Source: DASYSA01 sp036003885
GTDB lineage: Bacteria; Acidobacteriota; Blastocatellia; UBA7656
Assembly: GCA_036003885.1 (NCBI GenBank)
Contig: DASYSA010000268.1
Coordinates: 1 to 12,673, forward strand
Direction of reading: 5' to 3'
Length of the DNA: 12,673 nt
Shown one piece after another: positions 6,271-12,673 of this stretch (the first letter of the stretch is position 1; every line of letters begins with the position of its first letter). The position numbers and the translations under genes are program-made. Under the pieces are notes generated by a model that saw only the letters and a program-made list of their open reading frames with translations, was not told the DNA's origin and ran no database searches.

Positions 6271-7008
6271 CTATACCTGTCGATTTTTGGATCGTATGAC
6301 CAGGGTGTTTGCCGGTGACCGGATCGAGCGAAATGATGCGGCCGATTGGAGTGGATGCTGGAAGAATGCCTCTGAATGAAACATTTCAAGGAGTGTCTTA
6401 TTCCTGCTGCTGACCTTCTCGGTGAAGCTGGCGCTCGCGGTTTGCCGGAGCAGAATCCACGCGACGCGGGTCTCAATGATCACGAGATGATGTACGCGGC
6501 CAGTCTGCCCCCCGGGCACACGCCGGAATACGTCGCCGTATTTGTGAGACTTACTACGTGTGATCTTCCAGGCACCATCCTTGTTTTGCCAGAGGTGAAC
6601 GAACTTTGCCTCACCCGTAGGCTCTGTGTTCTCCCGCTCCAGATGGTGAAAGCGGTGAACACCCATCTCAACTGCGCCATAACCATCCATGGGATACACC
6701 TCGATCGTTCCTGGAACGAGCTCTCGGCGCACCTTGCCGCAGATATTGTTCTTGACGCTCTCGACCAAGCTCTGCCGTGACCGCGTCAGCCCTCCCTTGT
6801 CTTGATAGAACTCCAGATCGTCTGTGAAGAACGTGCTAAACTTCTCCAGATCGCATCGGTTATAAGCCTCGAAGACCGCGGCGTCCAACGACGCGACGGT
6901 GCGAAACAGTTCGTGATCAGGTGCCGTAGTTCTCCGGGACTGGGCATTCACCCCGACAAGAAACAATGAAAACAAAAGCAAGAACAGCAGTGTTTTTGGT
7001 AGAGGCAA
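6271..7008 (-). CDS. Secreted NTF2/SnoaL-like (DUF4440-type) protein with unusual C-terminal extension
   Basis: The product is 245 residues from TTG 7008. Residues 1-22 are a Sec signal peptide (hydrophobic LLFLLLFSLFLVGVNA, cleavage before QSR). Residues about 33-155 form an NTF2-like cone domain: LDAAVFEAYNRCDLEKFSTF, FTDDLEFYQDKGGLT, VEVYP-type strand IEVYPMDGYGAVEMG, and the closing VHLWQNKDGAWKITR. Proteins of this group normally end shortly after that last strand. Here the frame continues for about 90 residues (156-245) with low hydrophobic patterning, so the original stop may have been lost by an indel near residue 152. An AGGAG (minus strand, near 7029-7025) lies too far from the TTG. 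It suits an in-frame ATC at 7020 better, so the start is uncertain. NTF2-like domains bind small molecules or act as enzymes; no function can be assigned. The gene diverges from the PSD1 operon. Confidence 0.8.
   Translation of the reverse strand: MPLPKTLLFLLLFSLFLVGVNAQSRRTTAPDHELFRTVASLDAAVFEAYNRCDLEKFSTFFTDDLEFYQDKGGLTRSRQSLVESVKNNICGKVRRELVPGTIEVYPMDGYGAVEMGVHRFHHLERENTEPTGEAKFVHLWQNKDGAWKITRSKSHKYGDVFRRVPGGQTGRVHHLVIIETRVAWILLRQTASASFTEKVSSRNKTLLEMFHSEAFFQHPLQSAASFRSIRSPANTLVIRSKNRQV
6366..6470 (+). pseudogene. Possible remnant of an exported-protein gene start
   Basis: On the plus strand, TGGAAGAATGCC (6359-6370) precedes a region that, with one frameshift, encodes a signal-peptide-like segment VLFLLLTFSVKLALAV (about 6394-6441) followed by CRSRIHATRVSMITR and a stop. 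The same 12-base start context and a similar hydrophobic pattern ending KLMLAGS occur at 12588-12673. It lies opposite the unusual C-terminal extension of the NTF2-like gene, which supports the idea that the extension is not original coding sequence. The evidence is weak because the segment is short. Confidence 0.25.
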
Positions 7009-7155
7009 GACCTTGTTGATCGAATGCTCCTTTTCTTGAGGTGGGCAATACAGTCGGGTATACGTAATAAAGAGCAGAATGTTCCGTGCTTTTAGCTACT
7101 GAAGCTGCAGTATAGCAGGCTATCTGGAAGCTATCGTACATAGCTGATCGATTCG

Positions 7156-7274
7156 ACCGCTGGTTTCAGGTCCGTTGCCTCGGTCAGAGACGGCTTCGGG
7201 AACATCTCTGTCCAGCGGTAGTGTGGCTTATGCTGGCGTCTTTGCCTCAATTCTGATTTAATCTCTGTCAGGAG
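7156..7274 (+). promoter_or_regulatory. Structured leader candidate upstream of the PSD1 operon
   Basis: ACCGCTGG (7156-7163) pairs perfectly with CCAGCGGT (7212-7219). Nested inside is CAGAGA (7185-7190) paired with TCTCTG (7205-7210), giving a possible three-way fold. A second TCTCTG lies at 7262-7267, directly beside the ribosome binding site AGGAG (7270-7274). CAGAGA could therefore pair with either copy, one of which would occlude the start site of the PSD1-like gene. That this is a regulatory RNA, or even transcribed, is inference. A DNA-binding site or chance are alternatives. Confidence 0.3.
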
Positions 7275-7280
7275 ATTCGT

Positions 7281-10200
7281 ATGTTCCTCCGGTTGGGAAT
7301 CTTAGTTGCGGCTCTTGCGATTGGGACTGGGGCTGACGCGCAGAATGCAGCGGTCGATCACTTCGAGAAGAAGATCCGGCCCGTGTTGGCGTCCCACTGC
7401 TATGCGTGCCACAGTTCGTCAGGCCCGGCGCCGCAGGGTGGGCTGCTGCTGGATTCGACGCAGGGAATCCGGCGAGGCGGAAACTCCGGCCCTGCCATTC
7501 AGCCGGGCGATCCGGAGCACAGCCTTTTGATGCGTGCGATCCGCTACACGGACAAGAAACTCAAGATGCCACCCGACAATCCACTCTCTTCAGAGCTCGT
7601 GGCCGAGTTCGAGCTTTGGATTCGTGAAGGCGCGGCACTTCCAGCCGAGCCATTAGCGATCGAAAAGAAGCAACCTTCTCTCTGGTCTTTGCAAAAGCCA
7701 CGGTTGCCGGCGGTCCCCGTAGTCAGAGACCCGGGCTGGGTCCGCAATGACATCGATCGCTTCATTCTGAGCCGGCTGGAAGCCAGGGAGCTCGCGCCGT
7801 CGCCTGAGGCCGACAAGCGAACCTTGATCCGCCGGGCGACCTACGACTTGACGGGCCTACCCCCTACAGTCAAGGAGGTTGAGCAATTTGTCGATGATGC
7901 AACGCCGCATGCTTACGAGCGCCTAATTGATCGGCTCCTGGTCTCGCCGGGATATGGCGAGCGATGGGGGCGTCACTGGCTGGATGTGGCGCGCTATTCC
8001 GATTCCGTGAACGACTCGGTCAACACCGGGCAGCGCTATCCATGGTCGTACACGTATCGGGACTGGGTGATCGGCGCCCTGAACGAGGACCTGCCGTATG
8101 ATCGATTCGTGCTATACCAGCTAGCGGCCGATCGCATTCCGAATGCTGAGCCGCGACAATTGGCTGCACTGGGCTTTTTGAGCCTCGGGCGCGAGTTCCC
8201 GAATAGTTATCCGGAGACCGTGGACGATCGCATCGATGCGGTTTCACGGGGCCTGCTTGGGCTCACGGTGTCGTGCGCGCGTTGCCACGATCATAAGTTC
8301 GATCCGATTCCCACCACGGATTACTACGCGCTGTACTCGATTCTGTCGAACATCCGCGAGCCGAAAGAACTGCCACGGCTGCGAAAGCCCACTGGGCTCT
8401 CGCAGAAGCAGGCTGTCTACCAGGAACGACTCGATCGGATTGAGAAGGTCTATCAGGAATATCGTGTCCGCCGGCACGCGGAAATGGTGGCCTTTTTCAA
8501 GACGCAGGCAGCCGACTATATGGTTGCAGCACGCGATGCCGAAGGTTTGAGCAACCTTGAGGTTGAAGAACTGGTGCGCGACCGGCAGTTGAATCAGCAC
8601 GTGCTGGGTCGTTGGCGAAAGTTTCTGCGGGAATCGAAGGAGGCCGACGAGCCGGTGTTTCGGCTGTGGCACGCGGGGGCGTCGATTCCGGAAAAGGAGT
8701 TCACGACGAAGTGGCCCTCGGCGCGCAGAACCACCAAGGGTAACTCGGTGATCGAAGCCGAGGTGGACGCGAAAGCGATCGCCTCGCTGCGGGACCTCGC
8801 GGGAGCGTATGCCGTGGGCCTCGGGAGATACGATCGCCCCAAACCTTTCGGTGATCCCGAGGCCGATCGGCTCCGTGCCGTTGTTCGCGGACCCAAGTCG
8901 CCTGTCGAGGTGCCGCTGGAGGAGTTTGAGCTCATCTGCACCGAGGGCGACAGAAACAATATGCGCTCAATTCGCGTTCGCTACAACGCCATGCTGGCGC
9001 AAGCCGCATATGACGGCGCGGCCGCGCGCGCCATGGCTGTTGAAGATCTGCCGCATCCCGTTGCAGCGCATGTATTCGTCCGTGGCAATCCCAACAATCC
9101 GGGCGCGCTGACGCCGCCACGCTTCTTGTCCTGTCTTGGCGGCAGCAACGAAAAACGGTACCGCGATGGGAGCGGGCGGCTGGAACTGGCGCGCGCCATC
9201 ATCGACCCCGAGAATCCTCTGACGGCGCGTGTCATCGTGAATCGCGTCTGGATGCACCACTTTGGTTTTGGGCTGGTGCGCACACCAAGCGATTTCGGCT
9301 TCCGCGGCGATCCGCCGACGCACCCCGAACTACTCGACTACCTGGCTGTAAAATTTGTGGAGTCCGGCTGGTCACTCAAGAACCTGCACCGACTGATCAT
9401 GAGTTCTGCTGCCTACCGGCAGGGTAGCGCCGATAATGAAGCCGGGCGCAAAATCGATCCCGAGAACCAGTTGCTATGGCGGATGAACCGGCAGCGGCTC
9501 GAAATTGAGAGCTTGCGCGATTCGATGCTGGCCGCGGCAGGGCGCCTCGATCCTACTGCAGGCGGTGTTCCATTCTCCCTGACGGCACAGCCCTCGGTGC
9601 CCCGGCGCTCAGTATACGGCTTTATCGAGCGCGGGCGCGTTCCGGCTCTGCTGAGTGTGTTTGACTTCGCCTCGCCAGACCAGCACGCGCCGATGCGCTA
9701 CACCACGACGGTACCGCAGCAAGCGCTGTTCTTTCTGAACAGCCCCTTCGTTGCCGAGCAGTGCCGCGCCTTGGTGGCACGTCCCGAGATTGCTACAGCG
9801 CCCACCCCTTCCGAGAAGATCCGCCATCTCTACCGTTTGATGCTTGGCCGTGAACCCGAGAAGTCGGAGATGGAGGCGAGCCTGAAGTTCCTTTCGCAAG
9901 GCGCCGAACCGGCCGTTGATGAGGCTCCGGCTTCGCCCTGGCAGTATGGCACGGGAGAATTTCGTGCCGACACCGACCGTGTCGAGTCGTTCACGCCGTT
10001 CACCGTATTCGTATCGGACCGTTGGCAAGGAGGCTCGGTGCTGCCCGCATCACGCTCCGGCAAAGCAGTGCTCCGGGCGGCAGGCGGTGAACCCGGTGAT
10101 CAGCCGGACCAAGCCGTTATCCGCCGCTGGGTCAGCCCGGTCTCCGGAACGCTAAGCATCGAGGGTACGCTGCAGCACGGCCAACCAGCGGTGCCTTACG

Positions 10201-10511
10201 GTGACGGCGTGCGCGGGCGGATTGTATCAAGCCGTCACGGCGAGCTGGCGTCCTGGTCGGTCAATGGGTCGAGCGCCGAGACCCGGCTGAACGGCATCAA
10301 GGTTGAGAAGGGCGATACGATCAGTTTTATCGTCGAGGCGCGGCTCGATCCCGAAAACGATGCGTTCACTTGGGCCCCGGTCATCAAGTGCAACGAGCAG
10401 ACCTGGAGCGCTAAGAACGATTTCACGGGCCCGGCGCCGCAGCCACTGGATGTTTGGGCACGCTATGCCCAGGTGCTGCTCGAGACGAACGAGTTCGCAT
10501 TTATTGATTAA
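7281..10511 (+). CDS. PSD1-type cytochrome-like protein (PSCyt1-DUF1549-DUF1553)
   Basis: The product is a 1076-residue exported protein. A Sec signal covers 1-20 (cleavage ADA before QNA). The PSCyt1-type domain, about 25-120, has the heme-binding motif CYACH at 40-44 and the LKMPPDNPLS distal segment. DUF1549 spans about 152-360, with WVRNDIDRFILSRLEA, the GERWGRHWLDVARYSDS hallmark and a second CxxCH, CARCHDHKFDP, from 332. A linker with VRGPKSPVEVP and HVFVRGNPNNPGALTPPRFL follows. DUF1553 starts near 628 (LELARAIIDPENPLTARVIV, VNRVWMHHFG, SDFGFRGDPPTHPELLDYL). The normal C-terminal end (WARYAQVLLETNEFAFID) is displaced by an inserted beta-rich domain at about 887-1050. AGGAG (7270-7274) lies 6 bases before the ATG. 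The DUF1501 gene follows after 12 bases. The role of such pairs is unproven; envelope redox or polysaccharide breakdown has been suggested for this kind of gene context. Confidence 0.95.
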   Translation: MFLRLGILVAALAIGTGADAQNAAVDHFEKKIRPVLASHCYACHSSSGPAPQGGLLLDSTQGIRRGGNSGPAIQPGDPEHSLLMRAIRYTDKKLKMPPDNPLSSELVAEFELWIREGAALPAEPLAIEKKQPSLWSLQKPRLPAVPVVRDPGWVRNDIDRFILSRLEARELAPSPEADKRTLIRRATYDLTGLPPTVKEVEQFVDDATPHAYERLIDRLLVSPGYGERWGRHWLDVARYSDSVNDSVNTGQRYPWSYTYRDWVIGALNEDLPYDRFVLYQLAADRIPNAEPRQLAALGFLSLGREFPNSYPETVDDRIDAVSRGLLGLTVSCARCHDHKFDPIPTTDYYALYSILSNIREPKELPRLRKPTGLSQKQAVYQERLDRIEKVYQEYRVRRHAEMVAFFKTQAADYMVAARDAEGLSNLEVEELVRDRQLNQHVLGRWRKFLRESKEADEPVFRLWHAGASIPEKEFTTKWPSARRTTKGNSVIEAEVDAKAIASLRDLAGAYAVGLGRYDRPKPFGDPEADRLRAVVRGPKSPVEVPLEEFELICTEGDRNNMRSIRVRYNAMLAQAAYDGAAARAMAVEDLPHPVAAHVFVRGNPNNPGALTPPRFLSCLGGSNEKRYRDGSGRLELARAIIDPENPLTARVIVNRVWMHHFGFGLVRTPSDFGFRGDPPTHPELLDYLAVKFVESGWSLKNLHRLIMSSAAYRQGSADNEAGRKIDPENQLLWRMNRQRLEIESLRDSMLAAAGRLDPTAGGVPFSLTAQPSVPRRSVYGFIERGRVPALLSVFDFASPDQHAPMRYTTTVPQQALFFLNSPFVAEQCRALVARPEIATAPTPSEKIRHLYRLMLGREPEKSEMEASLKFLSQGAEPAVDEAPASPWQYGTGEFRADTDRVESFTPFTVFVSDRWQGGSVLPASRSGKAVLRAAGGEPGDQPDQAVIRRWVSPVSGTLSIEGTLQHGQPAVPYGDGVRGRIVSSRHGELASWSVNGSSAETRLNGIKVEKGDTISFIVEARLDPENDAFTWAPVIKCNEQTWSAKNDFTGPAPQPLDVWARYAQVLLETNEFAFID

Positions 10512-10523
10512 AGGAGGGCGGAA

Positions 10524-11957
10524 ATGAAAACCCAAGATCTGTTTCTCACCCGGCGGGAGATGCTGTCGCGCTGCGGTATGGGCATGGGGCTGGTGGCGTT
10601 GACATCGGCGCTCGGTGACACCAAATATCTGCAGGCAGCACCGGCCAGCCAAGCCATCAATCCGCTTGCCCCGAAGCAGCCGCCGCTGCCCGGCAAGGCC
10701 AAGCGCGTGCTGCACCTGTTCATGAACGGCGGCGCGTCGCACGTCGACACGTTCGATCCGAAGCCGTCGCTGTCCAAATTCGCCGGCAAGCCAATTCCCA
10801 TCACGTTGAAAACAGAGCGCCGCACCGGTGCGGCATTCCCCTCCCCTTTCACGTTTCGGAAGTTCGGCCAGAGCGGCACAGAGGTCAGCGAGATCTTTTC
10901 CAATGTCGGCGGCTGCGTCGACGACCTCTGTATCGTGCGCTCCATGTACACCGACATTCCGAACCATGAGCCGTCGCTGATGATGATGAACTGCGGCGAC
11001 GTGCGCCAGGTTCGGCCGAGCTTCGGATCCTGGGTCACTTATGGCCTCGGCTCCGAGAACCAGAATCTCCCCGGCTTTATGGTGCTGTGCCCCGATGGTC
11101 TGCCGACTCAGGGAAATCAGAACTGGCGTTCAGCCTTTCTGCCCGGCGCCTACCAGGCCACACACATTGATACTCGAGAGACGCAGATCGACAAGCTGAT
11201 TGAAAACATCCGCAACGGCTTCACGACCTCACCCGAGCAGCGCCGGCAACTGGATTTGTTGGGGGAACTGAATCGCAGCTATCAGGAGCGGCGCCAGAAC
11301 GATGCGCTGCTGGAGGCCCGCGTCCAATCGTTCGAGCTGGCTTATCGCATGCAGATGGAGGCCGACGACGCGTTTGACCTTTCGAGAGAACCTGAGTACA
11401 TTCAGAAGATGTACGGCGAGGGACTGCAGGCGCGGCAAATGATGATCGCGCGACGTTTGCTAGAGCGCGGTGTGCGCTTTGTGCAAGTGTGGCACGGGGC
11501 AGGGCAGCCCTGGGACAGTCACGACGATATCCGCGCGAATCATGGACGCCTGGCGCGAGAGTGCGATCAGCCGATCGCCGCGCTGATCAAGGACCTGAAG
11601 CAACGCGGGATGCTGGATGACACCCTGGTGATTTGGGGCGGCGAGTTTGGGCGCACGCCGACGGTCGAGTTGCCGGACTTGGGAGCCAACTCCGGCATGG
11701 TGAACGGCCGCGATCACAACCCGTATGGCTTTACGATGTGGCTTGCGGGCGCAGGACTGAAAAAGGGCCTCGTGTATGGCGCGACAGATGAGTTCGGCTT
11801 CGCGGCAGCCGAGAACAAAGTCCACGTGCACGATCTGCACGCGACCCTGCTTCACCTGCTCGGGTTCGATCACGAGAAATTTACCTACCGCTACGCCGGT
11901 CGCGATTTCCGGCTGACGGATGTGCATGGCCAGGTGGTGCACGACCTGCTCGCGTGA
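10524..11957 (+). CDS. DUF1501 family Tat-exported protein
   Basis: The 477-residue product begins with a twin-arginine signal (TRREMLSRCGMGMGLVAL at 9-26, ending near AAPA), so it is probably exported folded. The DUF1501 domain, a branch of the alkaline phosphatase/sulfatase superfamily, fills the rest. It shows VLHLFMNGGASHVDTFDPKP with D75 and D78 near the N-terminus, WGGEFGRTP at 371-379, NGRDHNPYGFTMW from about 394 (D397, H398), and the closing HVHDLHATLLHLLGFDHEKF and GRDFRLTDVHG. Asp and His residues in these motifs are the likely metal ligands (inference from the superfamily). AGGAGG (10512-10517) starts directly after the upstream stop and lies 6 bases before the ATG. The two genes are thus almost certainly one operon and the products a functional pair. 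Full length; no anomaly seen. Confidence 0.95.
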   Translation: MKTQDLFLTRREMLSRCGMGMGLVALTSALGDTKYLQAAPASQAINPLAPKQPPLPGKAKRVLHLFMNGGASHVDTFDPKPSLSKFAGKPIPITLKTERRTGAAFPSPFTFRKFGQSGTEVSEIFSNVGGCVDDLCIVRSMYTDIPNHEPSLMMMNCGDVRQVRPSFGSWVTYGLGSENQNLPGFMVLCPDGLPTQGNQNWRSAFLPGAYQATHIDTRETQIDKLIENIRNGFTTSPEQRRQLDLLGELNRSYQERRQNDALLEARVQSFELAYRMQMEADDAFDLSREPEYIQKMYGEGLQARQMMIARRLLERGVRFVQVWHGAGQPWDSHDDIRANHGRLARECDQPIAALIKDLKQRGMLDDTLVIWGGEFGRTPTVELPDLGANSGMVNGRDHNPYGFTMWLAGAGLKKGLVYGATDEFGFAAAENKVHVHDLHATLLHLLGFDHEKFTYRYAGRDFRLTDVHGQVVHDLLA

Positions 11958-12036
11958 TCACGCTCTGGTCTATGGGTCACAGTTCAGCCGGAGGACTCAT
12001 GGGTCGTGGGGACGAACGAGAGATTCCCAGACTTAA

Positions 12037-12095
12037 CTCCCTCGCCCCCTTCGGGGGAGAGGGTGGTCCGCCGGACGGCGGATCGGGTGAGGGGG
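12037..12095 (+). repeat. GC-rich palindromic repeat, copy 1
   Basis: CTCCCTCGCCCCCTTCGGGG continues into GGAGAGGG, forming a strong hairpin. GTCCGCCGGACGGCGGA then forms a second stem, and the unit ends in GGGTGAGGGGG. It lies about 80 bases after the DUF1501 stop and may also act as a transcription end. Confidence 0.7.
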
Positions 12096-12297
12096 CCATT
12101 GGAGGGTATTCGGAATTTTTTCACAGCTTCGAGGTGCAGGGGGGACGTCTTTCTGTCGTGCTGGAGGTTTCTGACCAGGACATCCCGCGAGTTTTCTCGA
12201 GACTTCACTCAGTGGCTGCAACCCTTCAAATTTGAGCGGCTCACAAGATCAAGCCTCCAGCTTTGCTCGAAGATCTGCACCAAAAAAACGCGGTTGA

Positions 12298-12343
12298 CCC
12301 TCACCCGTCGCTTCGCGCCACCCTCTCCCACAAGGAGAGGGAG
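12298..12343 (-). repeat. GC-rich palindromic repeat, copy 2 (inverted)
   Basis: CCCTCACCCGTCGCTTCGCG is followed by a perfect 8-base stem CCCTCTCC/GGAGAGGG (12321-12328 with 12334-12341) and then GAG. It is the reverse orientation of copies 1 and 3, whose plus strand ends in GGGTGAGGG. Confidence 0.7.
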
Positions 12344-12451
12344 AACAATAAGTGGGGGTGTGGCTCAAACAAACATTGCATGCCACGCCGTTGCCACTGT
12401 GTCAGGAAACGACTGTTTGTAGCCTTGAAGTCTGCGCCCTAATGTGTGGAT

Positions 12452-12490
12452 CTCTCCCTCGCCCTCGGGGAGGGGCGGGGGGTGAGGGGA
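12452..12490 (+). repeat. GC-rich palindromic repeat, copy 3
   Basis: CTCTCCCTCGCCCTCGGGGA continues as GGGGCGGGGGGTGAGGGGA. It has the same CTCCCTCGCC start and GGGTGAGGGG end as copy 1 but lacks the second inner hairpin. Confidence 0.65.
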
Positions 12491-12596
12491 CGGCAGGTTA
12501 ACAAACTTGACCAAAGTTTGAACTTCGTCGCCACCGAGTAACCCCAGTTCAGTAGCCAGTACGATCTAACGAGTTCTCATTCTGGATAGTGGAAGA

Positions 12597-12673
12597 ATGC
12601 CATTCAAACCCATCAGACTCAAGACCATGTTTTTTGCGGTCGTACTTTCAGCTAAGCTGATGCTTGCTGGTTC
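12597..12673 (+). CDS. Start of an exported protein, cut by the window end
   Basis: ATG 12597 opens a frame through to the window edge (25 complete codons): MPFKPIRLKTMFFAVVLS, then AKLMLAG. A basic N-terminus, a hydrophobic core and small residues at the end make it a plausible Sec signal peptide. The upstream context TGGAAGA is a weak ribosome binding site. An internal ATG at 12627 could be the real start. No family can be named. Confidence 0.5.
   Translation, partial: MPFKPIRLKTMFFAVVLSAKLMLAG

Larger units (their letters stand above)
11958..12596. other. Repeat-rich intergenic region after the operon
   Basis: About 640 bases without a credible gene. Several frames are open here, but only as a by-product of the GC-rich repeats. 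Three palindromic repeats (12037-12095, 12298-12343, 12452-12490) occupy much of it. A T run follows the first at 12117-12124 but is not adjacent to a stem, so I do not call a terminator. Confidence 0.6.

Noticed and set aside
6376..6780. Plus-strand 134-codon frame (MKHFKECLIPAADLL...)
   Set aside because: It is antisense to the NTF2-like domain; most of it is a mirror of the real gene.
10227..10967. Minus-strand 246-codon frame across the PSD1-DUF1501 junction
   Set aside because: It is opposite two strongly recognised genes and has no family resemblance or ribosome binding site.
12006..12422. Plus-strand 138-codon frame across the GC-rich repeats
   Set aside because: The frame is open because of the palindromic repeats; its translation is SPPSGERVV-like repeat product without domain features.

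Overview
The window reads as a bacterial chromosome fragment, most likely from an Acidobacteriota lineage (Bryobacterales/Solibacter type). The main reason is the intact pair of a large cytochrome-like DUF1549/DUF1553 protein and a Tat-exported DUF1501 protein. That pair is typical of Planctomycetota, Verrucomicrobiota and soil Acidobacteriota. Strong AGGAGG-type ribosome binding sites, a secreted NTF2-like protein with an acidobacterial flavour, and families of short GC-rich or TTCGAAGG intergenic repeats agree with it. The assignment is an inference; no rRNA is present.

Layout. (1) 1-2012: a GC-rich minus-strand TPR-repeat protein gene, readable over about 620 codons only if four single-base frameshifts are ignored. 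(2) About 2030-3300: an abruptly AT-rich patch with one weak plus-strand ORF, an empty stretch, and a minus-strand DUF2442 protein with a basic AT-hook-like tail, preceded by an overlapping 33-codon ORF. (3) 3430-4902: a DUF481 outer-membrane barrel gene followed closely by a broken rlpA gene. The rlpA remnant ends in the middle of its double-psi beta-barrel domain, exactly where a tandem array of AATTCGAAGGGTC units begins. A 20-base direct repeat lies on either side of this block (3219 and 5209). (4) 4903-5795: poorly coding DNA with small uncertain ORFs. (5) 5796-5943: tRNA-Arg(UCG) with encoded CCA and its own consensus promoter. (6) 6271-7008: a secreted NTF2/SnoaL-like protein whose reading frame runs on beyond the domain. 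(7) 7009-7280: a leader with nested inverted repeats. (8) 7281-11957: the two-gene PSD1-DUF1501 operon. (9) 11958-12596: intergenic DNA with three related GC-rich palindromic repeats. (10) 12597-end: the start of another exported protein.

The PSD1-like protein (two CxxCH motifs, Sec signal) and the DUF1501 protein (alkaline phosphatase/sulfatase-like fold, Tat signal) are separated by 12 bases. They are very probably co-translated and act together outside the cytoplasm; their substrate is not known. Everything left of the tRNA is a mosaic of decayed genes, repeats and shifted base composition, as expected of a variable region beside a tRNA gene, but I see no integrase and no att repeat. The least explained observations are the extra C-terminal domain inside the PSD1-like protein, the structured leader with two alternative pairing partners next to its ribosome binding site, and the repeat array that caps the rlpA remnant. 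I did not find a convincing new multi-gene defence or biosynthetic system.
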